Assembly: GCA_963565915.1 (NCBI GenBank)
Contig: OY751487.1
Location: 5,084,001 to 5,148,000, forward strand
Source of the DNA: Entoloma clypeatum
Taxonomy: Eukaryota; Basidiomycota; Agaricomycetes; Agaricales; Entolomataceae
Length of the DNA stretch: 64,000 bases
Direction of reading: 5' to 3'
Part shown: in pieces, positions 33,401-45,184 of the stretch
Position numbering within the stretch: the stretch's first letter is position 1
Layout of the letters: every line of letters starts with the position of its first letter
Translations under genes and position numbers: made by a program
Notes under the pieces: generated by a model
Databases searched by the model: none
Seen by the model: the letters and a program-made list of their open reading frames with translations, nothing else
Told to the model about the DNA's origin: nothing

Positions 33401-33782
33401 AAATAGAAAATATATGCTTTCATATTTTCTAATATAAATGTGAATATATTTTCACCCAGGTTGGCTTCGGGGAAAATTTGCCTTGACAAAAAAAGTTAGT
33501 TCATTGACAGCCACATAGATTGGTACACACTGATTCCACCACTTGAGGAGGTGCCGGATGTGAGTCCTCACAGCGGGGCCTTCAGGTACTTCGAAATAAT
33601 CGACAATGAAATCATAAAAAGCGGAGTAGTCGAAACCTTTATGCTTTCGTGTCCATTGGCTGGCATCTGAGAGGGCAAATAGAAGCTGGAGGCGAGCATT
33701 GAGCAATGATTAAGGTTTAGACTACAGACAATGAGGATAGTGCACTTACCATTACAGCCGCATATGCAATCGTTCAGGGTGT

Positions 33783-34258
33783 GTTACATTATGTCGGCTG
33801 AAGCAGAGTCTCTTTCTCGGTGGTGGCGTCACAGTATTCTCGTCAATACCGCCTTTTGCAGAGCTTGGCGATGTGAAGATGAATTTGTATACCTAAATTA
33901 TCTGTCAGCCCACATTGAAAGGCTGGTTATGATTGAACTGTACCTTGATGAGCAAACCTCCCTTTAGAAAACCTTCTTCGAGGTTCTCAGCATTGCCAGT
34001 GAAGTTTGGATAGAGGCGTTTGGGTTACATTACGTCGGCTGAAGCAGAGTCTCTTTCTCGGTGGCGGCGTCACAGTATTCTCGTCAATACCGCCTTTTGC
34101 AGAGCTTGGCGATGTGAAGATGAATTTGTATACCTAAATTATCTGTCAGCCCACATTGAAAGGCTGGTTATGATTGAACTGTACCTTGATGAGCAAACCT
34201 CCCTTTAGAAAACCTTCTTCGAGGTTCTCAGCATCGCCAGTGAAGTTTGGATAGAGGC
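33783..34258. repeat. Tandem duplication, two copies with a 241-bp period
   Basis: The units 33783-34017 and 34024-34258 are almost identical (a handful of substitutions such as ATTATGTCGG/ATTACGTCGG and CATTGCC/CATCGCC). The unit covers the FTSPSSAKGG-coding part of the DUF6698-like remnant. The few differences imply a recent event in an already dead gene, or the event that killed it. Confidence 0.9.
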
Positions 34259-35223
34259 CGCGAATGAAAAAACAAGTTGTGTAATCGTAGTCCTTCTCGA
34301 AGGACTGAAGTTTTGCACGAACACTGTGATTTGTGAGTGCGACAGATGTTGTCTTTGGGAACACACTCACTTTTCATCGTCCCAGTCAAACTTCAGGGGA
34401 CAGAGCAAGCACCCTGTAAGGTCATGCTGCAGACCACGACCATCTCGGTTATCGGGTTCGAGAGTTGGTATTGCTGGTGGATCCATTTGATTGAGCCAAT
34501 TTGCCATGGCACTCCGCACTTTGAAAACATCATCTCCATGGGCATCATTTGCTCCGTGGTTGAGCTATGATGGAGTGATAAAGTTGGATAATGTGCTGGA
34601 TACAAACATCGTCAAAGAAACTGGCACATTTGTCAACTTCAAAGCGGTCGATTTGCTTTTCAAACCCAGGCACAAGAGCACAGAGCTTTTGAAAGGCGGT
34701 GTGTGAACGTTGAAGGCTGTCGACGTGAAAAGTCCAGGTCACGGAGGTGTTACAGTCACGGTACATTTGGTAAACACACCCACCTGCGTTTAGCTCTCTC
34801 AAGCTCACTGGGACTTAGAGCATCAAGGTTTGGGAAGGCAGCTTCTAGATTGTCTTCGTTCACAAGCAAGTATTGATCAGCTTCATATACGATATCTCAG
34901 ACAGGCTGGAAGAGGGAAACAACTCGCGAGATCCCTCGACCGAGCTGTTTGTTGGTGGTAACCCGCCTTGAAGATTGTATGCCAACATGGGTCACTTGAT
35001 AGTAACCATGAACTCACTGTCTCTTTTGGCCAGACTCTTGGTTCTGGACATCCTGTCTTAATTCAAGATACAGGCTTTTGTACTGCTCTGTCGTGAGAGG
35101 AGCGCTCGTTTCATTGTCCATGGGGCAGAAGCTTTATGTTGAAGAGGGGTAACCAAGGTACACTCTCTTGAATTTTTGTCCGTATTTAACTGATAGCTTA
35201 CCGACAACAATCAGAGATGCAAT

Positions 35224-38200
35224 GTGCAACAACAACCAATCATGCATTTTTTCACTCCCCGCCTTAGTCTGACGACAGATTATTATCAACTATGCCCCTA
35301 TACTCTGTACATATATTCCAACCGGTTTATCTGGTTTGACTCTCTGCAAATGGCGAGACGGCATCGCCTGTTCCAATCCTCTTGCTTGGTTATTATTGTC
35401 TTCTTCTGTCTCATGTCCTACCTGTGCTCAAACTCCATCTGTGGATCTTTTAAATCTTGCATGGCTCTGGCACTACATCAGAAGAAATGTTCCGAATACC
35501 GCAAATTTCTACAATTATCAAACATGCAACGTCGACAGTGAGCAGAGGCCAATGAAGCACAGCGTCGAACCAAGAAACGGGATCGTGAAAGGCAGTTGTA
35601 TGAAGTATGTCACTTTCTATCTCACTTTGCCATGTCCAAATCAACATGATACCAGATTGCCGAGTCAACATATGAAGCGGATCTTGAAGCTAATTCATCG
35701 GCCTCGATATGGACAATGTAGAAACACCTCTTATACATTGTCCTTCACCCTCTCCACTGCCACTGTCCCCACCTCCAGTCACGAAAGCAGGTCGTCCACG
35801 CAGGAACTATGCACTCCCGCACCGCTATCGGGATATACTTCCTGAGGCTCTAACACATCTTACGGAACCTTCCGCTCCAGAAACAATCCATTGTAGGGTT
35901 ACTCTTTTCGTATGAAATCACTTGCAGACTGCAATCAACACATCTGGCCTTTGGCATGAATACCTCTATCGTCCATCCTATGATCCTGATATGTTTATCT
36001 CTACTGAAGACCTTTATGTCAATTGATCGACTCCCATTGTCCCCCCCAGTATCCATGGCTAACCCAGCACCTCACAACACTCAGACCAACAAATCTGCCA
36101 AATTACTTATGGAATGGCAGCAGAGTGGCAGTCACCAGAAGACGGATAGCGAGCTCAATCAGTTGGTCCATGATGTGCTACTGCATTCAGAATTAAAAGT
36201 GGAGAAGCTCCAAAACTTCAATGCTGCTCATGAACACCGGCGCACAGATTTGGAGGGCCAAAAATCGTCTCTACATGATGACTTTGTAGAGACTGCAATT
36301 GAGGTCGAGGTTCCTTCAGGTGTTGCGAACATTCCCTCACAAAACTTCGCCATCCCCGACCTGTTTTACTGGAAGATTACATCAGTCATTCGCGCTGCCT
36401 TTATGGAGCCTCTCACATCCAAATTTCATCTCACTCCCTACAAACTATTTCATCAAGATCCAACAACAAATGCAGAGGAGCGTGTCTACAGTGAACTTTA
36501 TGACTCAGATGCCTTCATTGATGAACATGACAAGGTACAACGAGCTCCCTTGCCACCAGATGATCCAGATTGCAAGCGTGAAAAAGTCGTTGCTGCTTTG
36601 ATGTTCTGGTCTGACTCGACACACCTTGCCAACTTTGGGACAGCAAAGATGTGGCCGGTATACATGATGTTTGGGAATCTGTCGAAGTACATCCGTGCAT
36701 GGCCAAACTCTGGAGCATGCCACCATATCGCATACATACCATCCCTCTCAGATTCTATCTTAGGTGATGGCATTGCCAAATTCTATGCCAAGTGGAGTGT
36801 TAAGTCACAATGAAGAGATCTCATCAAGCATTTGCGCCGTGAACTGATGCAAGGAGTGTGGGCATTTCTTCTCAACAACGACTTCATCCATGCATACAAG
36901 TATGGAATTGTCATCAAATGCTATGATGGGATCGAGCGTTGCGTCTATCCTCGAATTTTCACATACTCAGCTGATTATCCAGAAAAGTATGTCATTACTG
37001 GCACCTGTTTTACTTTTCGGCATCATGACTATGGTATTATAGGGTTCTACTTGCCACGATACGGGACAAGGGCATTTTCCTATGTCCACGCTGTCTGATT
37101 CACAAAACCCAACTGGATTGCATGGGGCTTGTATGCGATCTCAAATTGCATATTGACAAGGCTTGCCGTTATCTTGCACATGAGGTTGCTAGGGCCCGTG
37201 ATTTTATTTACCGGTTAGCATATGGAATTGGGAGCTCTGCAGTGGAGAATATCTTGAAATCAACATCCTCTGTTCTGACTCTAGTATGTTATACTTCAGC
37301 TATCAATGCTTCAATTGTAGGCCAAGATGCTCATGAATCTACATAGAATGCTTTTATTCTGAAGCTTGGAGATGATTTTGATGTCTCCCAGATGCTGGTA
37401 GTTGATATGTTGCATGAATTTGAGCTCAGCGTCTGGAAAGCTCTGTTTGTACAACTCATCCATCTGCTATATGCTGCCGCACATGATGGAAGGCTTGTCG
37501 ATGAACTGGACCGCAGGTTGTCTTGTTCATTCATCGTTCAGATGATGAGAACAGACCGCTTATTGTATATCACAGGTTCCGTCAAATCCCAACATTCGGC
37601 AGTGACACTATTCGACATTTTGCCACAAATGCATCTGAGATGAAGAAGCTCGCAGCATGGGATTATGAAGACCTTCTTCAGGTTTATGGAGTGTTTTTGT
37701 GCTTGGAGAATTTATATCTGAAACTATCAACAGTGCTGTATCCCAGCCTTCGAGGGACTGCTAGACGAGCCACACAACTCCTGTCTCATGAAACTTCTGT
37801 TCCGTACTGCAGAATGGCATGCCTCTGCAAAACTACGGCTTCATACAGACTCCATGTTATCACATATGGAAAAACTGACGAAGCAGTTTGGTCAGCTCAT
37901 GCGGGAGTTTCGGGATCTCACTCTGTCAGCATTCAATACAGTGGAATTACCACGTGAAGTAGAGGCTAGAAATTGTTGCATGGATGGGGCCAGAACACGG
38001 CCAAATGAACCATCTGGCTCCCGCTTGGCAGAGCCATCAGAACAAACGGCATCTACCTCTCAACAAACAGCACAAAGTGGTCCAAGAAAGAGGACATTGA
38101 ATCTGTTCACTTATAAATGGCATTCACTTGGCGATTATGTTCGTACAATCAGAATGTTTGGTGGAACAGATTCCTACTCGACACAGATTGTGCGTCTCTC

Positions 38201-39510
38201 TCTTGTTTTGTTTCAAGATATGAACAAGACTCCCTAGGGAGAACTTGCCCACCGTCTCGTCAAATGCCTGTATGGGCTAACAAATAAGCGTGCCCACGAG
38301 AAACAAATCACAAAGAGGTATCGTCGCATTCAAAAAGCACGTCTAGCAAAGGAGAGATGTGATCTAGAAGCATGCCGGACTACAGGGGGAGCAGACTTAC
38401 ATGACTCCAATAACGCCAAGGACATGGACGTGCACCATCATATAACAAAATCATGCAACCACTCCATCAATATCTACACCCTTCTCCAAAACAATATTGA
38501 TGATCCAGCCTATCATGTGTGTGGTAGACTCTGGCCCCTTGTCACATCTAACTTGAATGTGTCGTTGTTCAGAAATTTGTACCAAAGTTACAAGACCATC
38601 TCCTCGGCCGTCTTTTAGGCCGTCAGTTCGATGGCGATACACATGACGAGTTTTCCGACAGTGATCGCAACAGTATACGCATAGGTGGAGGCAAAATCTT
38701 TGCTGGAGCTATCTGCCATGTCAATTACACAACATATGATGTTCGACGAGATCAAGACTGTATAAATCCACAATCTCATGCAGACGTCATGGTTCGGTCA
38801 CCCAAGTCTGGAAATGATGCAGCTTCTTATTGGTATGCTTGTGTCTTAGGAGTTTACCATGCTATGGTTTCGACAACCCACTCTGCGGTCGAGCCACAAC
38901 AATGTGCCCCGTAGCGAATGGAATTCCTCTGGGTTCGCTGGTTTGGTACCGAGCCTGGTTATTGTGCAGGCTTCCGTTATGCTCACTTGCCAAAACTTGG
39001 TTTTGTGGAGTCTTCCAATGACTATGCATTTGGATTCGTGGACCCATTGCATGTCATTTGGGGCTGCCATCTCATCCCTGCATTTCATGCCAGGTGGACA
39101 TCTGATTTGCTCTCTGCAGGACATTCGGCAGCTTGCATTCTGGACCCATCCAAGTCTGATGATTGGGCAAATAATATATGTGACTGATATTGTTATCTTA
39201 CAGTTACTTTGTCTCAATGTATTATAACACCAGATTTGTTGATCGGGATATGTTCATGCGACATTTTGGAGGAGGGATCGGGCATTCAACGAATGTCCAA
39301 GCTGTGAAGGACCCCAATTCTTCAATGGATGCTGGACAGGATGATGAGGGAGAAATGGAAAACAAAGGTGGCGATGAAAGCTCAGACAATGACAGGTCAG
39401 ACTCGGAGGCTATTGATGACGAGGTGGACAGCGAACACTCTCCCCATGGTGAAGACGACTCAGAGTCCGGAGATTCTGACATTGACAATGAAGGGTATGC
39501 CTCCCTGTGA
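35224..39510 (+). pseudogene. Plavaka-type (CACTA-like) transposase, decayed
   Basis: Pieces in several frames follow the order of Plavaka transposases. A Cys-His finger (SFKSCMALALHQKKCSEYR, ~35460) comes first, then AGRPRRNYALPHRYRDILPEA and LQTAINTSGLWHEYLYRPSYDPD. The conserved core is VVAALMFWSDSTHLANFG and WPVYMMFGNLSKYIR, then AYKYGIVIKCYDG, TYSADYPEK and, after a GTATGT intron, KGIFLCPRC. MLVVDMLHEFELSVWKALF follows, and the end is FVDRDMFMRHFGGGIGH with an acidic tail and stop at 39510. In-frame TGA at 36811-36813 and several frameshifts inactivate it. The element's terminal repeats could not be located. This superfamily is abundant in Agaricomycetes. Confidence 0.83.
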
Positions 39511-39578
39511 AGACCACCCGGGAGTACTTGATGATCAAGGATAAATCCTATGCAAGGGAACGAGAAATTAGCTGAGGA

Positions 39579-40361
39579 TTACTGTGTAATACTGCTATTG
39601 ACCAACTGCTTTCCTGTCGTGGACATTATATCTTGCAACCATGCAATACCCCTTCTAGTCTGTGCAAGCTCGCCTTTGGCTTGTAGTACCTCTTTCTTTG
39701 CAGCATTTGAGACCTCCTCCTCCTTTGAAAGCCTTTTCGTCAGGTCTAACACTTGCTCCTCAAGTACCATTATTCTTGCCTCTAAATCTCGACAGTGTGT
39801 ATAGGTTGTTTGATAATTGTCAAAAACACGATTCAACACCGCCTTGAGGCCAGAAAGTTCATGTAGATCTCCAGATGTGCTTGCAGATAATGGTTGATAT
39901 TCTTGGTTATATTCGGGATCATCTACGGCGTGTCCATGATCATCATGGCTGTTGAAATCTTCACTGGCACTGGCAGCATCGGAAATGCCGTCACCAGCCG
40001 TTTTGGAGGTGCTAGCCAAAGTTCCATATGACGGCAAAGCAACCATTGGTCCTGGGCTGAAATTATGTTGGTGCCATTGAAGCAAGTTTATTTGGGAGTC
40101 AAGCATGCCCCCATCAGCACAGATCCTGTTGCGAACCAGGTGAGTGAACAACAACTCAATACAACCAGGTACATACTCCTTGATCCTTTTGTTGGCATTG
40201 GTGACACTAAAACGCGCAGACCGAGAGCTCCTGTGTGCCCTATCAACGAGAGTAGGCCTGGGGGAGGGCGTGTTATGGGTGGACAATGGGTAAAGAGGAA
40301 CCTCAATTTCAAAAGGGTCAGATCCTGGAAGACTGGGAGATTGACTTAGAGATTTCTTCAT
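39579..40361 (-). CDS. Coiled-coil ORF next to the Plavaka transposase, 260 aa
   Basis: A single open frame starts with ATG at 40361. The N-terminus is Ser/Pro-rich. The C-terminal ~90 residues form a long coiled coil (CRDLEARIMVLEEQVLDL, SKEEEVSNAAKKEVLQAK). No catalytic motif is seen. It lies tail-to-tail with the transposase, only about 70 bp away, so it may be a second element-encoded gene or a captured host fragment. No stop interrupts it, in contrast to its neighbours. Confidence 0.45.
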   Translation of the reverse strand: MKKSLSQSPSLPGSDPFEIEVPLYPLSTHNTPSPRPTLVDRAHRSSRSARFSVTNANKRIKEYVPGCIELLFTHLVRNRICADGGMLDSQINLLQWHQHNFSPGPMVALPSYGTLASTSKTAGDGISDAASASEDFNSHDDHGHAVDDPEYNQEYQPLSASTSGDLHELSGLKAVLNRVFDNYQTTYTHCRDLEARIMVLEEQVLDLTKRLSKEEEVSNAAKKEVLQAKGELAQTRRGIAWLQDIMSTTGKQLVNSSITQ

Positions 40362-40887
40362 GGCAGTCGATAGATAGTTGTTGAGAAATTTGAGTTTGAA
40401 GGAAGGAATCGAAGTCGGGCAAGAGCCTGAGATTGAACATTGTTGGCGAGGTTTCTACGTGATTGACAATGGCCCACGAGGTTTTTAAGACATTGGGATT
40501 TATTGCAATGTGGATACGAGATTTCCTGAGATGGTGAAGGCGAGATAATATTTCGTGAAGTTGCAATACGGATACAATCTCGCAAGCGAGTGGCAACCCC
40601 TCACAATCAATTGCAATGTCTCCACAAGGTTGTGCAAACTCGTGAGACTTAAAACCTTATTCCATATTTTCCATGATTTGGCAATGGGACTGATGAGAGG
40701 GATATACTGTATCATATCCTAGTGAGTTCTCATTCGTTTTCTTTCCTTACCATCTCAAAAATATCCCAATCATGTGTAGATCAAGAGCCTGCATAGATAG
40801 AAGCCCGGAGCTTACGAGGTGTGGTGTGGTAATCATGGTGGATGTGTTGTCTTGCAGTCCTAGTATACTCTACGCTACGTGCTACTA
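40362..40887. other. Repeat-rich stretch and fragment of an older copia LTR
   Basis: Variants of ATTGCAAT followed by GGATACGAGAT or CCACAAGG recur several times at 40440-40640, as in subterminal repeats of DNA transposons, so the right end of the Plavaka element may lie here. GGATATACTGTATCATATCC near 40700 is a short palindrome. From about 40830 to 40885 the sequence is a diverged copy of the middle of the adjacent copia LTR (GCAGTCCTAGTATACTCTA). Confidence 0.5.
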
Positions 40888-41178
40888 TGTTAGAACAGCA
40901 TACGATCACATCAACACTGGAGGTGATCACAGTGGATGGGTCGTCGTGCAGTCCTAGCATACTCTATGCTACACGCTACAGATCATGTATTCTACGATAG
41001 AGGGGGAACCTACTACTAACCTTGAGAGGTGTTTGCAGGTGGGGGTTACTCGGTAAGAGCATTATATTGCACAGAGAATAAGGATAGTCTTATATACTAG
41101 TCTACTTATTTGTACACTATTTGTACATCATGGGGTTGAGCACATGGCACGTCTAATGGAAGCGGAACTCGTTCAACA
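40888..41178 (-). repeat. Copia 3' LTR (291 bp)
   Basis: Nearly identical to 48267-48557, differing at a few sites (for example GAGCATTATAT versus GAGTGTTCTAT). Read on the minus strand it starts TGTTGAAC and ends in CA, the usual retroviral-type ends. The neighbouring purine tract sets its boundary. Confidence 0.95.
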
Positions 41179-41199
41179 CTCCTCCTTGATGTGTATACA

Positions 41200-44100
41200 T
41201 CGGATTATGAAAATGTCAAGCCTAGATGTTGGCGACATCTTTCAAAGAGTTCCCGACTAAGATTTTTAGTTAGCATATCTGCGGGATTGGATGTGCCTTC
41301 AATGTACTCTACAGTGATCAATCCACGAGAGATGTACTCTCAGATGACATGATATCTAAGATTGATATGCTTAGTACGGCGTTCCTGTACAGGGTTGTTC
41401 CCAATAAAGATTGAGCCATGATTGTCGGCATAGATCGGGACATTCCGCATTAGGAAGCCAATCTCCTGGAAGAGTTGGATTACCCATTTTACTTGGCAGC
41501 TGCAATCGGACATCGCCATGTACTCTGCTTCGAGCAATGGTTTTTTGTAGATGACAAGTCCAGCCTACAGAAGCACCTGCAAGCTTCAGGAAAAAGCCGG
41601 TGCAGCTTCAACGCTTAAATTCATCGGATGCCCAGTCAGAATCCATGTAGGCATGTAAGCCCACATTTTGATCACTGGAATAGGTCAGTCGGTAATCAGA
41701 AGTGTCCACGAGATAGCGGATTATATACTTCGCTTTATCAATGTGTTCCTGGGTAGGATTTGCTGAGAACTGTGATAATGTAATCACGGCAAAGGCAATG
41801 TCAGGTCGTGTACCAATCATTAAATATAGCAGAGACCCTATGATCTGCTGAAATTGTGATCGAAGCGCAGCAGTGGCAGTGCCAGTATTTGCTGTCGGCT
41901 TGTATCCAGTAGGTAGAGGAGTCTTGGCGATCGTTGCATTTGTCATGCCAAATCTCTCCACTACTTTTTGTAAATAGGCACATTGATTGATCATGATCAT
42001 ATTCTTGGTACGTGTGATGTGCATTCTCAAGAATTCAGTAGGTTCACCTAGATCACGAGATTCCCAAATAGCCATGAATTCAGCTCTTTTAACAGTTGTA
42101 AGCTTAGCATCTGGTCCCATGAACATTGCATCATCGACATAGATTATTGCTAGTACAATGGTTCCGTTCGGGGAATAGAAAACAAAGATTCCGGCGTCAG
42201 ATATGACCCTTCAGAAACCTAGTTTCTTCATGGATTTCTCCATGGCATGCCACCATGCAAGTCCAGCCTGCTTCAAACCGTAAATAGCCTTATGCAGGCG
42301 CCAAACAAGATATAACTCTTCCTGGAGTTTCCCATAAAGGAAAGCAGCAGTTACGTCAAGCATGAGAATCACCCAACTCTCAAGCGCAGCGGTAGCAAGC
42401 ATGAGACGTACTGTCTCAAATCAAACTACAGGAGAGAATATCTTGTCGAAATTGATTCCTTCGATTTGCGAGAACCCTTGAGCAAACAAGCTGAGCCTTT
42501 TTACAGCCGTCGGTCTTTATGTCAAAGACCCATCGTGATCCCATGGCCTTCCATCCAGTCAGTAAAGGTGTTAGATCATAGACATCATGCCGCTTGATGC
42601 TATCAAGTTCCTTACGGCATGTGTCCAACCACTCATCCTGGAGGTTTTTGCAATGTTGCGAAACTTCATCTCCCGGATATCATGGAACTGTGAGAGATTA
42701 GATTCAGAGTGAGGAACGGCTGATGCAAGTAGCGCGTTCAACTCAGTGATCTGTTTCGTGTCTCCCCCTTGTTTCCGAACTAATCATTCTAGGTACAAGT
42801 TAAATGCTTTTGGACCTAGCTCCACATCATTCATCATTTCGCGCAGTAAGCTCTCCGCGTCTGTATCTTCCAAAGGTTCATCATCAGAAACTTTGGGGTC
42901 ATTGGGAGGAGTACCGGAAGATCCACTTGGCCCTGAGTCAGGTGGGGCTAAGGGGGAACTAGGTTCCACTTCTTCCTGTCGTGATCGGGGAACATTGCGG
43001 AGCTGGGAAGGCTCACACTGCTGTTTCTCTCAATTCACGGCTTCACGCCAAGAGCGTGTGCAATTGACGTTGCGTTGTTGTTGTGCGGGGTGCCGTTGCT
43101 CCCCGTAGATGTTGCCTTCCTGTCGAGGCGGGTTAGCATTCCTTTGTGGTTGAGGGACATCAGCAGGCGGAGGATTCACCAGCTGGTTCTGGACCTCAGG
43201 GTCATCCTGATTTGAAGGTGGTACATCAGCGCCATTGTGCTGGTTTCCATTTGGAGCGGAAGGGGGATCAGAGGATTCATCTCCACTTGGCTGATTACGC
43301 CGGCAGGAATGATAATGAACATCTCCGTCTCCGAAGTGGTGATCAACATTGTCATCAGGTTCCATCATCCTGAGACTCATCATGGGAAGGCTTATTTCCC
43401 ATGGGTGTGTGTTGTGGTACTTTGGTATCCGGACACCTCGGAAAGAGTGTTTCATCGAATACTGCGGTAGTACCAATAAAGATACTGTTTTTATCAGTCA
43501 TAAACTGATATGCTTTCATTCCTGGTTTAAAACCCATAAAGGTCATAAGCTCCGCACATGGATTTAATTTATTCACACAGCGTTCTTCAGGAATATAAAC
43601 ATAGGCAACACAGCCTAAAACACAGAGATTTGATACATCCAGTTTTTCCCCTTTTAGAGATTCAAAAGGTGTTTTCCAATAAAGTCGTTTAATTGGTGTG
43701 CAATTATAGACATGCACGGCGTGTAAAACGCAAAACTCCCACCATGATTGTGGTAAGCAGGCGGCAAATCACATCGCCTGTGCTTTCTCTACAATGGTGC
43801 GGCTAATCCTTTCGGCTCGACCATTTTGTTGGGGTGTATTAGGAGCTGAAATTTCCACAGCAATTCCAAGATCCTTGAGGTATTTTACTACCCCAGTTTC
43901 CTTTTTAAACTCTCCCCCTCCATCAAAATGCCATCGGCAAAATTGGGCATTAAACTGGGTTTTCATAAGCATTGTCCACTTTTTGAATGCATCAGAGGTA
44001 TTGGATTTGAGTTTCAACAATACCATCCAAGCATGCCCAGAATAATCATCCAAGAAGCTGACGTAGTATTTAAATTTGTGATAGGAGGCGACAGGAAACT

Positions 44101-45184
44101 CTTTGAGGTCCAAATGGAGCAACTCAAAGGGTCTGGAAGCACATGAAGATGAAGGAGGGAAGCTTTTCAACCTCAACTTCACTTCTGCGCAGGGACGGCA
44201 TGGCTTATCCTTAAGGGGAAATTGGACATCCCTTGGGAATCCATCACATGCGTCGGGTGCCTTTTTCAGGACATCTTTACCAGGGTGTGCAAACCGCTGA
44301 TGCCAAATGCTGTAATCGGCTTTATAGACACCGATATTCCTAGCACTCAGCCGCGTGACTTGTTCAACACGTGTATTTGCCAGTATATTGTCGAACCGGA
44401 AAAATGAGGTTCACATCTTAGTACACACTTTCCATCTTTGAAGAAACTAAGATTGTCAGCTGAGCCAGCAACATTCAATCCAGATTCTTGAAGAATTTCG
44501 CCCATTGACATGAGGCCAGTGGAAAGCTCTGGGATGTGTAGAACCGGATAAAGCCGAGTCGTTAGACTTCTTGGCTTTCCTTGACACAATGGTATCATGT
44601 GAGTGATACAGTAAACATGGTCCCTCTTCCTTTTATAGAGATCTTTGCTTTGCCCGCAGTTTGGGCAGTACAGACAGATTTCTCTTCTTCTTTGTACGTT
44701 GCAAAGTCACTCATCTCTGCGGTGAAGTGCATATTAGCGCCGGAATCCATGATCCACTCGGCGTCATTAGTATCTTTGGATTTGTTCTTACATTTCGAAC
44801 ATGAGGCAAAATGATCATATATTTCCTCCATGAAGGAGGCAGCAACGACAGGTGATTTTAAATAACTACAACCTGGTTCTAGTGACTCATCACGAATCTG
44901 GGTGTGTTCTTCTGTCATTGTGTGCTCATGTGAAACTTGTGAAAGAATGTACCTCAGGTCATCGCATGACAAACCTCCAAAAAGCTCATTGTTGACTTCA
45001 TCCGCCCAACTGAAACAAGTCCGTTTGGACAGTCCAGGTTCATCTTCGTCATACTCATATTCCTCATCGAAGTCCATCACAGTATCGGCATCATAATCTT
45101 GGTGTTCCATCAGGAACAGGGAAGCCTCATCCATTACATCATTGTCAGGGGTCAAATATATCCCCAGAATGTCTTCAGGGTATA
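41200..45184 (-). pseudogene. Copia pol: protease, integrase, reverse transcriptase, RNase H, interrupted
   Basis: Reading from 45184 down, the protease motif is EWIMDSGANMHF. The integrase core has LHLDLKEF, FDGGGEF and PQQNGRAER (D, D, E), then a TGA at 43771-43769 inside AQAM/FAACLPQSWW. Reverse transcriptase has LTGWKAMGSRWVFD, MLDVTAAFLYGKL, HKAIYGLKQAGLAW and the catalytic IIYVDDAMFMG. RNase H has LTYSSDQNVGLHAYMDSDWA, LEAEYMAMSDC and ERRTKHINLRYHVI, then a TGA (41342-41340) where HxIRE is expected. Further frameshifts occur near 44595, 42630 and 42200. It is recognisable throughout but not functional. Confidence 0.9.

Larger units (their letters stand above)
33200..35121 (-). pseudogene. 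DUF6698-like gene, decayed, with an internal tandem duplication
   Basis: ATG at 35121 starts an exon that ends in a strong GTGAGT donor. Following pieces (GRGISRVVSLFQPV, then a stop at 34899-34897, DIVYEADQYLLVN; FQKLCALVPGFEKQIDRF; DYDYTTCFFIRGLYP; VYKFIFTSPSSAKGG; YFEVPEGPAVRTHIRHLLKWWN) and a terminal AQRAAREGRSGRG resemble the DUF6698-type proteins expanded in Agaricomycetes. The family assignment is from memory of that pattern and is tentative. The gene is broken by at least one stop, a 241-bp tandem duplication and an AT-rich inserted stretch. The PIF/Harbinger element sits just beyond its 3' end. Function of the family is not known to me. Confidence 0.6.
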
